This document shows, one piece after another, positions 12,944 through 19,302 of a stretch of DNA of 20,120 nt. Positions within the stretch are counted from its first letter, which is position 1. Every line of letters starts with the position of its first letter. The notes beneath the pieces were generated by a model. That model did not search any database, was not told the DNA's origin, and was given only the letters and a program-made list of their open reading frames with translations. The translations under genes and the position numbers were made by a program. The stretch covers positions 1 through 20,120 of the forward strand of contig JBAYNT010000007.1 in assembly GCA_041678645.1 (NCBI GenBank), written 5' to 3'. The stretch is from WOZL01 sp041678645. GTDB taxonomy: Bacteria > Patescibacteriota > Dojkabacteria > SC72.

Positions 12944-14474
12944 CTATTTTCTGTTTCTTAAGAAACCCAATCTTATCTTTATAAATTTTCTTAGTTATAT
13001 TATCAATCTCTGTTTTCATCTGTGGAAAGAAAGTCCCTTCTCTGGCAGTTACATCCTCCAAAAACCAAAATATCCTTTCGCTCTGACCGTAACCGCTTGC
13101 AGGAGGCATACCATATTCCAACATCTCTACAAAGTCTATATCTAACATGTGTGCTTCATCATCTCCTTGTTCCCTTAATTCCTGTTGCTCTAAGAATCTA
13201 TCAAGCTGATCCAATGGGTTATTAATTTCAGAATATCCGTTACCCAATTCGCTACCTGCTATGATAACTTGAAATCTTTCTGTAATTTCTTCCCTATCAT
13301 CATGGGATTTTGCTAAAGGTGACAAGAATTTAGGTTGATTAATTAAAAACGCAGGTCCAGAGATATCTTTTCTAATATTTTTCCAAAGGGCATCTATAAG
13401 CCTATTCCTATTAGCATCAGGCTCTATTTCCAAATGCAAACCCTCCGCAACCTTTCTAATATCCTCAATGTCATCTTGAAAGATATCAATGTCATATTTC
13501 TCTCTGATACTCTTTGTGTAGTCCAACTCTTCCCATTCATCTGCTAAATCAAAGGTGTGACCTCTTGTTGTGAACTCGGTCTTGCCATAGATTTCTTTAG
13601 CTATTTCTAAAAGTAGATCATGAACTAATTGCATATTATCTCTAAAATTTGCGTATGCCCAATACCATTCAATATCATAGAACTCTTGAAGATGTTCATC
13701 ATCCATACCTTCATTTCTAAAGTGAGGACCAAATGTATATATTTTTTCATATCCGGCTCCTATTAGTCTTTTTTGATAAAGCTCTGTAGAAATCCTAAGA
13801 TAGAAATCTTGATTGAGTGCGTTATGATGTGTAACAAAAGGTTTTGCATCAGCACCTCCCGTTATAGGTTCAAGTATAGGGACCTCAACTTCCATAAAAC
13901 CTTTCTCTTTAAGAAAATCTCTTTGAACCTGCCAGAACTTAGCTTTCCTTTTAAACATTTCAAAATGATCTTCATTAACGACTAGATCTAGATATCTTCT
14001 CCTGAATATCTGTTCTTTATCTTCTAATTGCCTTGGTATGGGCCTTAGTGCTTTAGTAAGGAGTCTAACATTGCTAACAATGATTGATATCTCACCAGTT
14101 TTACTCTTCCCTATACTTCCGTATAGCTCTACAAAGTCAGCTAAATCTAGAAGATATAGTTTATCCCAACCCAAATATCCTTTTTCTAAATCCTCTACCA
14201 ACTCGCTCTCTCTAATCATTAACTGGATTGTCCCAGATTCATCTTTAATATTTCCGAATAGCAATTTTCCATGTTCTCTCCATGCTATTACTCTTCCTGC
14301 GAGTATGGTTTGCTTCCCTTCATATTCTTCATAGTTTTTTAGAATATCTCCGATGGAATTTTCTTTATACGATTTTGCAGGATATGGATTTATACCAAGC
14401 TTTTTTAACTCCTCTACTTTCTCTAATCTTACTTTCCTTTGTCCTAGGAGATCGCTACTTTGTGGGTCCTCCAT
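12939..14474 (-). CDS. lysS: Lysyl-tRNA synthetase, class II
   Basis: A 511-residue protein of usual length. An anticodon-binding OB fold covers about 55-140 (ILAGRVIAWREHGKLLFGNIKDESGTIQLMI). The class II catalytic domain has RRRYLDLVVN, the substrate loop PILEPITGGADAKPFVTHHNAL, motif 2 F252-R253-N-E255-GMDDEHLQEFYDIE, and motif 3 around SGYGQSERIFWFLED with R467. It charges tRNA-Lys with lysine. Compared with common bacterial LysRS, motif 2 has LQ where NPEF is typical, and motif 3 (GYGQSER) departs from GLGIGIDR, so this is a divergent branch. It heads a leftward unit with the small unknown gene, diverges from glyS, and has a promoter 6 nt before the ATG. Confidence 0.94.
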   Translation of the reverse strand: MEDPQSSDLLGQRKVRLEKVEELKKLGINPYPAKSYKENSIGDILKNYEEYEGKQTILAGRVIAWREHGKLLFGNIKDESGTIQLMIRESELVEDLEKGYLGWDKLYLLDLADFVELYGSIGKSKTGEISIIVSNVRLLTKALRPIPRQLEDKEQIFRRRYLDLVVNEDHFEMFKRKAKFWQVQRDFLKEKGFMEVEVPILEPITGGADAKPFVTHHNALNQDFYLRISTELYQKRLIGAGYEKIYTFGPHFRNEGMDDEHLQEFYDIEWYWAYANFRDNMQLVHDLLLEIAKEIYGKTEFTTRGHTFDLADEWEELDYTKSIREKYDIDIFQDDIEDIRKVAEGLHLEIEPDANRNRLIDALWKNIRKDISGPAFLINQPKFLSPLAKSHDDREEITERFQVIIAGSELGNGYSEINNPLDQLDRFLEQQELREQGDDEAHMLDIDFVEMLEYGMPPASGYGQSERIFWFLEDVTAREGTFFPQMKTEIDNITKKIYKDKIGFLKKQKIV

Positions 14475-14480
14475 ATCTTA

Positions 14481-14515
14481 ATTCTAACAACTTATCTATA
14501 TTACTTCGAATTATA
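14481..14515 (-). promoter_or_regulatory. lysS promoter region with two candidate -10 boxes
   Basis: On the minus strand TAGAAT (14481-14486) ends exactly 6 nt before the lysS ATG, with TTCGAA 18 bp further up (14505-14510): a leaderless arrangement. An alternative extended -10 TGGTATAAT has its hexamer at 14510-14515 and would give a leader of about 30 nt. No Shine-Dalgarno is apparent near the ATG. Confidence 0.42.
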
Positions 14516-14525
14516 CCACAAGGAT

Positions 14526-14554
14526 TTGAGTAAATACTTTAAGTACAATATAAT
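14526..14554 (+). promoter_or_regulatory. glyS promoter
   Basis: TTGAGT (14526-14531), a 17-bp spacer and consensus TATAAT (14549-14554). The start site is expected near 14561, giving a leader of about 23 nt before the ATG at 14584. Confidence 0.6.
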
Positions 14555-14583
14555 AAAAGGTATTAAATTTGAACGGAACAGAG

Positions 14584-15873
14584 ATGGATCTACTACAGAA
14601 GGTTACTGCTTTAGCCAAAAGACGTGGCATTATATTCCCTAATTCAGAAATATATGGTGGCATAGCGGGGTTTTATGATTACGGCCCTGTGGGTGTTGAA
14701 ATGAAAAACAATCTTAAAAGATATTGGTGGAAGAATATGGTTGATAGAAGAGAGAATGTTGTTGGAATAGATGGAACTATAATTACACATCCTAAGGTAT
14801 GGGAGGCTTCTGGTCATATTGAGAATTTTGGTGATGAGATTGTTGAATGTAAAAAGTGCCATAAGAGATTTAGGGAGGATGAGATAAAAGAGAATTGTCC
14901 TAATTGTGGTAATAAAGATTTTACAGAGCCAAGATCATATAATCTCCTATTTGAAACTAATATTGGTGTCATAGAGGGCGAACAGCAGAAAGCTTACCTA
15001 CGAGGAGAGGCTTGCCAGAATATATTTCTTAATTTTAAGAATGTTGTAGATAGTACAAGACAGACAATTCCTTTTGGTATAGCACAGATTGGTAAGGCTT
15101 TTAGGAATGAGGTTACTCCACAAAAGTTAACTTTTAGATCAAGAGAGTTTGAACAGTGGGATATGGAATTTTATGTTCATCCAGATGAAATGGAGAAGTG
15201 GTTTAAGTATTGGATGGAGGAGAGGATGAAGTTTTACAAGGAGTTATATAGAAAGCATGAGAATCTCAGATTCTATCAACACCCAAAAGACAAGTTAGTT
15301 TTCTATGCTAAGGATGCATACGATATTGAGTATAAAGCTCCATGGGGGTGGGCAGAAAACGAGGGTATTCACTGGAGAGGTGATTACGATCTTTCACAAC
15401 ATATGAAATATTCTGGCACAGATCTTACATATACAGATCCTCAAACTAAAGAGAATTTCATCCCAAATATTGTAGAGACTTCAGGTGGTGTAGATAGGAC
15501 ACTTTTAATGTTACTTTTTGATGCGTACGAGGAAGAGGAGTTAGAGAATGGTAGTGTAAGAACAGTATTAAAGATTAATAAGGATATTGCGGCTTACAGA
15601 GCAGCTATCTTCCCATTGGTCTCCAACAAGAAAGAGATTGTTGAGAAGGCAAGAGAGGTGTTTGATCTGTTATCTACTGATATTAAAGTTGTATGGGATG
15701 CTAGAGGTAATATAGGGAAGCGATACAGGTATCAAGATGAAATAGGAACCCCATACTGTATCACAGTTGATTATGACAGTTTAGAAGATAATACTGTGAC
15801 TATCAGAGATAGGGACACAATGGAACAGACAAGAGTTAAGATTGATGATCTTAAAGAAGTCTTAGGTAACTAA
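14584..15873 (+). CDS. glyS: Glycyl-tRNA synthetase, alpha2 class II type
   Basis: A 429-residue single-chain GlyRS, as found in archaea, eukaryotes and many bacteria other than the alpha2beta2 group. The opening ALAKRRGIIFPNSEIYGGIAGFYDYGP is diagnostic. A zinc knuckle CKKC...CPNC sits at about 89-108. Then come motif 2 GKAFRNEV with FRSREFEQWDMEFYVHP, the glycine-pocket region YKAPWGWAENEGIHWRGDYDL, motif 3 ETSGGVDRTLLML, and a C-terminal anticodon-binding domain (AAIFPLVSNKKEIVEKAREVF). ATG 14584 is chosen over an in-frame TTG at 14569, because family members start close to this point and GGA lies upstream. The last 4 bp overlap the stop of the convergent GreA-like gene. Confidence 0.96.
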   Translation: MDLLQKVTALAKRRGIIFPNSEIYGGIAGFYDYGPVGVEMKNNLKRYWWKNMVDRRENVVGIDGTIITHPKVWEASGHIENFGDEIVECKKCHKRFREDEIKENCPNCGNKDFTEPRSYNLLFETNIGVIEGEQQKAYLRGEACQNIFLNFKNVVDSTRQTIPFGIAQIGKAFRNEVTPQKLTFRSREFEQWDMEFYVHPDEMEKWFKYWMEERMKFYKELYRKHENLRFYQHPKDKLVFYAKDAYDIEYKAPWGWAENEGIHWRGDYDLSQHMKYSGTDLTYTDPQTKENFIPNIVETSGGVDRTLLMLLFDAYEEEELENGSVRTVLKINKDIAAYRAAIFPLVSNKKEIVEKAREVFDLLSTDIKVVWDARGNIGKRYRYQDEIGTPYCITVDYDSLEDNTVTIRDRDTMEQTRVKIDDLKEVLGN

Positions 15874-16340
15874 CAAATATACAGAACTGTATATTCTAAT
15901 TCTACTCCCTTAGAATTTTTGAGCATAGTTTTATCACCAACCTTTAATCCTTTTAGGTTTTTTCCCATCTCTGATTCTAAAGATATTCTATTCTTTGATG
16001 GATCCACCTCTATTGGAGAGACTAATCTAAATATTTTTATCTTCTTGTCATGTACAAGTACAATTTCAGAGCCAACATCTGTAGTAATTTTACACTCATC
16101 CTTAGTTACTTGAGACCTTGCAAGAATATCTCTAATTTCGTCTATCCTGTCCTCTAACTGCTGTTTCTCTTCAATTGTCACGATTAGTTCTTCTTGATCA
16201 TCTCCAAGGGTGGCTTCTCTAGCTACCTCTAACTTCCCTGCTATCTTAGCTCTGCCCTCTGTGACTAGATTCTCTAATTCTTTCTCCAACTCTTTTTTCT
16301 TCTCTTTTGACAAGAAGAGTGATTTGATATTTAAATTCAT
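15870..16340 (-). CDS. GreA/GreB-like transcript cleavage factor (divergent copy)
   Basis: A 156-residue protein. An N-terminal antiparallel coiled coil (about 10-80) is followed by a C-terminal FKBP-like domain ending GKNLKGLKVGDKTMLKNSKGVELEYTVLYI. The coiled-coil tip reads G46-D47-D-Q-E50-E, against GDLSENAEY in standard GreA. The Asp and Glu needed to coordinate the RNA polymerase Mg2+ are present in the right spacing, but the Asn and Tyr positions are changed. It should enter the polymerase secondary channel and stimulate RNA cleavage, or act there differently. A canonical GreA is encoded 1 kb away on the opposite strand, so this is a second paralogue. It has its own promoter and ends against glyS. 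Confidence 0.82.
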   Translation of the reverse strand: MNLNIKSLFLSKEKKKELEKELENLVTEGRAKIAGKLEVAREATLGDDQEELIVTIEEKQQLEDRIDEIRDILARSQVTKDECKITTDVGSEIVLVHDKKIKIFRLVSPIEVDPSKNRISLESEMGKNLKGLKVGDKTMLKNSKGVELEYTVLYIC

Positions 16341-16376
16341 ATTACAAAATTCGTTAATTTACATAAAGTATGCTTA

Positions 16377-16405
16377 AGTATATAGCAGATATATTTAGCA
16401 TTCAA
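16377..16405 (-). promoter_or_regulatory. Promoter of the divergent GreA-like gene
   Basis: The minus strand has TTGAAT (16400-16405), a 17-bp spacer and TATACT (16377-16382). The expected leader is about 30 nt. No Shine-Dalgarno is seen. It lies in the 93-bp gap behind trmD, so the gene is at least partly independent of trmD. Confidence 0.6.
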
Positions 16406-16433
16406 TAAAGGGTTAATCTAGATTGATAAAAGG

Positions 16434-17081
16434 CTATAACTTTGTGGAGTGTTTTTTTCTCCACTCTTTTATATCTTTGTGATTGCCAGATAACAGTACC
16501 TCAGGGACTTGCCAATTATTAAACTTCTCGGGCTTAGTATATTGAGGGAAATCGAGTTTGTCCTTTTCTGTAAAGGATTCACTCTCTAAGGATTCACTAT
16601 TCCCTAGAACTCCAGGTATTAACCTTGTAATGCTATCAACTAGAACTAGTCCTGCCAACTCACCTCCTGAGAGTATGTAATCTCCTATTGAGAATTCAAA
16701 ATCTACTAAGTTATCATGAACTCTTTGATCTACTCCTTCATATCTTCCACAGATAATTATATAGTGAGCATTTTTATTTTCAGAAAGCTCTCTTACCTTA
16801 GACTGTGTTAGTTTTTCTCCTTTGGGTGTCGTAATACAAACCACACTTCTTTCTGTTTTTAACTCCTCTATCGCTTTGTGTATGGGCTCTATCTTCATTA
16901 CCATCCCAGGACCACCACCGTATGGGGTATCATCTACAGTTTTATGTTTATCTTCTGTCCATTTCCTTAGATCATGAATGTTGATTTCCACAAGAGCTTT
17001 TTCTTGAGCAATTCTTAAAATACCAGTGCTTATATATTCCTGGATAACGTTTGGGAAAATTGTAATTATATCGAATTTCAT
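16434..17081 (-). CDS. trmD: tRNA (guanine37-N1)-methyltransferase TrmD
   Basis: A 215-residue SPOUT-class enzyme with all TrmD signatures: FDIITIFPNVIQEY, DDTPYGGGPGMVMKIEP, IIICGRYEGVDQRV, and SIGDYILSGGELAGLVLVDSITRLIPGVLGN, which forms the trefoil-knot SAM site. The C-terminal tRNA-binding part is short. It methylates G37 in tRNAs with G36 (Leu, Pro, Arg), preventing +1 frameshifts; tRNA-Pro(GGG) in this window is an expected substrate. Its usual neighbours rimM, rpsP and rplS are absent. Instead it begins 9 nt after the CCA end of tRNA-Glu on the same strand, so the two are very likely co-transcribed and separated by tRNA processing. Confidence 0.96.
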   Translation of the reverse strand: MKFDIITIFPNVIQEYISTGILRIAQEKALVEINIHDLRKWTEDKHKTVDDTPYGGGPGMVMKIEPIHKAIEELKTERSVVCITTPKGEKLTQSKVRELSENKNAHYIIICGRYEGVDQRVHDNLVDFEFSIGDYILSGGELAGLVLVDSITRLIPGVLGNSESLESESFTEKDKLDFPQYTKPEKFNNWQVPEVLLSGNHKDIKEWRKKHSTKL

Positions 17082-17090
17082 TTGTTTTTT

Positions 17091-17165
17091 TGGTACCGCT
17101 ACTGGGAATTGAACCCAGATTGCAGGATTGAGAATCCTGTGTCCTAACCGTTAGACGATAGCGGC
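17091..17165 (-). tRNA. tRNA-Glu (anticodon CTC)
   Basis: On the minus strand, acceptor GCCGCTA pairs with TAGCGGT (G-T at the end pair), followed by discriminator A and an encoded CCA (17091-17093). The D-arm contains the tRNA-Glu hallmark TCGTCTAACGGTTAGGACA. The anticodon stem CAGGA/TCCTG encloses loop TTCTCAA, giving anticodon CTC. The T-arm is CTGGG-TTCAATT-CCCAG. CTC reads only GAG, so a TTC isoacceptor must exist elsewhere. Confidence 0.96.
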
Positions 17166-17177
17166 TTAATAGTGCTT

Positions 17178-17206
17178 ATTTTATCACATCTGTTTGCTCT
17201 CTCCAA
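17178..17206 (-). promoter_or_regulatory. Promoter of tRNA-Glu and trmD
   Basis: The minus strand has TTGGAG (17201-17206), a 17-bp spacer and TAAAAT (17178-17183) preceded by TGA, an extended -10 feature. Initiation near 17171 would leave a short tRNA 5' leader. No other promoter is visible between the tRNA and trmD. Confidence 0.55.
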
Positions 17207-17244
17207 ATGTTGATTCGAGCATTTAAATAACATATAATCGAAGG

Positions 17245-17274
17245 TTGACTTTAATCCCCCATCTACTATATTAT
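17245..17274 (+). promoter_or_regulatory. Promoter of canonical greA
   Basis: TTGACT (17245-17250) is followed by TATATT at 16 bp (17267-17272) or TATTAT at 18 bp (17269-17274). The in-frame codons here are therefore promoter sequence, which argues against a longer GreA. Confidence 0.55.
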
Positions 17275-17313
17275 AGCTACCTCATTACTTACTTAAATTG
17301 CGAATCCAAAAGG

Positions 17314-17787
17314 ATGAGAAAGAAAACTGTAACAACAAATTTGCTCACTAAAGAAGGGCATGAAAAAATTAAAGAGGAGATTGAATATAGAGAGAATGAG
17401 CTTCGAAAAGAGCTCTCTGAGACTCTAAATGATATGAGAGGTCAAGGAGACTTAAGGGAAAACGATGGATACTCTTTAGCTGTTGAAGCAAATGAACAAA
17501 ACGAAGAAGAGATCCTGAGATTAAAAGATTTGTTAAGAAACTCTAAGGTAGTTAAAAATGTAACTAAAGATAAAGTAAATGTAGGAAACAAAGTTAAAAC
17601 CATATGTGATGGACACGGTGAAAGGACATTTACACTCGTTGGGGAAGATCATGCAAATCCATTAGAAGATAGAATTTCTTACAAATCACCGATAGGGGCT
17701 GCTTTAATGGGGAAAAAGGTAGGGGCCAGCATAAAGCTTAATACTCCCAATGGCGAAATGAGTTGCAAGATAAAAGCAATCGAGTAG
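17314..17787 (+). CDS. greA: Transcript cleavage factor GreA (canonical)
   Basis: A 157-residue protein of standard GreA length. It opens with the typical LLTKEGHEKIKEEIEY. The coiled-coil tip GQGDLRENDGYSLAVEANEQ carries D46 and E49, the residues that place Mg2+ in the polymerase active site. The C-terminal domain has NPLEDRISYKSPIGAALMGKKVGASIKLNTPNGEMSCKI, matching the family's SPLGxALLGKKVGDxVxVxxPxG end. It rescues backtracked RNA polymerase by stimulating hydrolysis of the RNA 3' end. ATG 17314 is chosen: AAAAGG touches the ATG, and longer in-frame starts run into the promoter. The stop is 1 nt from the end of the convergent UMP kinase gene. Confidence 0.93.
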   Translation: MRKKTVTTNLLTKEGHEKIKEEIEYRENELRKELSETLNDMRGQGDLRENDGYSLAVEANEQNEEEILRLKDLLRNSKVVKNVTKDKVNVGNKVKTICDGHGERTFTLVGEDHANPLEDRISYKSPIGAALMGKKVGASIKLNTPNGEMSCKIKAIE

Positions 17788-17788
17788 G

Positions 17789-18496
17789 TTATGGATGTAT
17801 GAATGTCCCCTTCTGTAGTATTTTAGAAACCTTTTCTTCCTCTTCAAGAAATTTGCCTCCTGTTATTAAAAAGGAGATCTTTTTTCTTGCACAGTATTGA
17901 GCACTTTCTACACTAATAGGCATATTACGATTAGGCCCATGCTGCTCTCCCTCTACTATATCGAAGATTTTAAAATAATCTTTCCAGGTCATATCTTTTA
18001 TCGGTTTTGCATCGAAGAATTCTTTAGGGTCTTTGTCATATACGTAATCTATGTTGGAAATCTTAAATACCCTGTCAGTGCCTAGCGTATCTGCAAATAC
18101 AGCTGCATCCATATCTGTACTCCAACCCATTTTTAGGCCTCCAGAAACCATCACCCTTTCACCTGAATCAATGAGAAATTCATATGCCTCTCCTAATGTC
18201 CTTGGGACAAATATTTGTTTATCATCCAAATAGGATGAGAATATTGCTGCATTAGTTTGTGTAACAGACATAGCGATACTGTGAAAATTATCTTCTCCGC
18301 CAATATCCTCTATTATACTTTCCTGCACACTTCTAGAGAGCCCTCCACCACCTGTCACAAAAACTATTTTGTCATATTTTTCCTCTTGCTCATGATACCA
18401 AACCTTTATCTTCTTAAAGACCTCGAAATTAACATTTAATAGCTGATCATACATAATCGAGCCACCTACTTTTAGCACTAATACATTTTTATCCAT
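17789..18496 (-). CDS. pyrH: Uridylate kinase, archaeal-like (amino acid kinase fold)
   Basis: A 235-residue amino-acid-kinase-fold protein. LKVGGSIMY at the start and FVTGGGGLSR bind phosphates. SIAMSVTQTNAAIFSSYL corresponds to the UMP-binding helix region with the T-x-x-N-A signature of archaeal-type UMP kinase. GWSTDMDAAVFADTLGTDRVFKISNIDYVYDKDPKE is the ATP-binding and lid region shared with PyrH. It would phosphorylate UMP to UDP in pyrimidine nucleotide synthesis. The pattern is closer to the archaeal branch than to E. coli PyrH (by eye). Its ATG overlaps the stop of the upstream membrane protein by 1 nt (TAATG), giving coupled translation; a functional link to that protein is not obvious. 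Confidence 0.86.
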   Translation of the reverse strand: MDKNVLVLKVGGSIMYDQLLNVNFEVFKKIKVWYHEQEEKYDKIVFVTGGGGLSRSVQESIIEDIGGEDNFHSIAMSVTQTNAAIFSSYLDDKQIFVPRTLGEAYEFLIDSGERVMVSGGLKMGWSTDMDAAVFADTLGTDRVFKISNIDYVYDKDPKEFFDAKPIKDMTWKDYFKIFDIVEGEQHGPNRNMPISVESAQYCARKKISFLITGGKFLEEEEKVSKILQKGTFIHP

Positions 18497-18515
18497 TAAA
18501 GATTAAAGATTAAAA
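18495..18515. repeat. Heptanucleotide tandem repeat at the stop/start junction
   Basis: ATTAAAG at 18495-18501 and 18502-18508, then ATTAAAA at 18509-18515. On the minus strand it encodes the last residues IFNL-stop of the membrane protein and runs into the UMP kinase start. A gain or loss of one 7-bp unit would shift the membrane protein's end and its coupling. Confidence 0.5.
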
Positions 18516-19302
18516 TTAGGGTAATTATTCCGTATAACAGAGGTGATAGATAATCAACGAATTTGTACTTTCCAGAAAACCTTACATTCCACAATGCTAC
18601 TATTATATAAAAGCTTACAGTTCCAATAGCGGTAGCGACAAATATACTTTGATATACAAACGCCCCTATACTTAATGCCACAAAGAGAGAGGAAAGAAAA
18701 GAGAGAAGAAAAGAGCCAAAGGTCAACCTATCATGGAGCTGAAGCTCTGACAGAAACATAATTAGTGCTAGACCACCTGATATTAATAGCTTAACCCATA
18801 TATTGATATCAAATCGTAAAATTACATTGATTGAAAGATAGAATGATAATATACAAATTAAACTAAAGATTCCCTTGGTTAGAGAGCTTATCCTGTATAC
18901 CTTTTTGAGTGAGCTTTTTATGTTCACAAATAAGATCATTAAGACAATCATACAGAAGGCCGTAACCAAATATGACATCAAGATATTCTTGTTGAAATAC
19001 AGAAAAAACATAAAAGTTGTAAGAAAAAGTACTGGGAATATAAAGTAATCAAAGAATCTATCTTTAAGAGAAATCCTTTGGATTATTTCACTATACTGGG
19101 ACACCTTTCTACCTGAGAAAAGTAGAAATGCCCTTATAAACCATGTCTCCAATAGCAACAAATTCAGGACTCCTACAGCTATAAGCAATCTGTGTGACAC
19201 TCCTTGTGTTGTAAGATATAAGAAAAATGAAGAGAGAGCGAGAATAAGTAACCAATACACTATCTCATCTTTCATCATATTCCATAATGTTCCCTTTTTC
19301 AT
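18496..19302 (-). CDS. Polytopic membrane protein of unknown function
   Basis: A 268-residue, very hydrophobic protein with about nine predicted membrane helices (near 14-30, 37-56, 84-103, 108-126, 143-160, 168-186, 194-218, 220-240, 247-266). A basic/charged loop (SGRKVSQYSEIIQRISLKDRF) lies between helices 2 and 3. No catalytic motif, nucleotide-binding site or transporter signature was recognised. Its start overlaps the stop of the Ig-like membrane protein by 4 nt (ATGA), and its stop overlaps the UMP kinase start. The tight coupling with the Ig-like gene suggests that the two membrane proteins act together, for example as anchor and surface component (inference). Confidence 0.78.
   Translation of the reverse strand: MKKGTLWNMMKDEIVYWLLILALSSFFLYLTTQGVSHRLLIAVGVLNLLLLETWFIRAFLLFSGRKVSQYSEIIQRISLKDRFFDYFIFPVLFLTTFMFFLYFNKNILMSYLVTAFCMIVLMILFVNIKSSLKKVYRISSLTKGIFSLICILSFYLSINVILRFDINIWVKLLISGGLALIMFLSELQLHDRLTFGSFLLSFLSSLFVALSIGAFVYQSIFVATAIGTVSFYIIVALWNVRFSGKYKFVDYLSPLLYGIITLILIFNL

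Noticed and set aside
13022..14533. Plus-strand open frames opposite lysS, and other open frames opposite known genes
   Set aside because: They lie inside well-supported genes on the other strand, and their products are low-complexity Ser/Leu/Phe or Ile-rich sequences without domain patterns.
17245..17313. GreA extended by 23 residues from a TTG at 17245
   Set aside because: The TTG is part of a TTGACT -35 box, and GreA proteins normally begin a few residues before LTKEG, matching ATG 17314.
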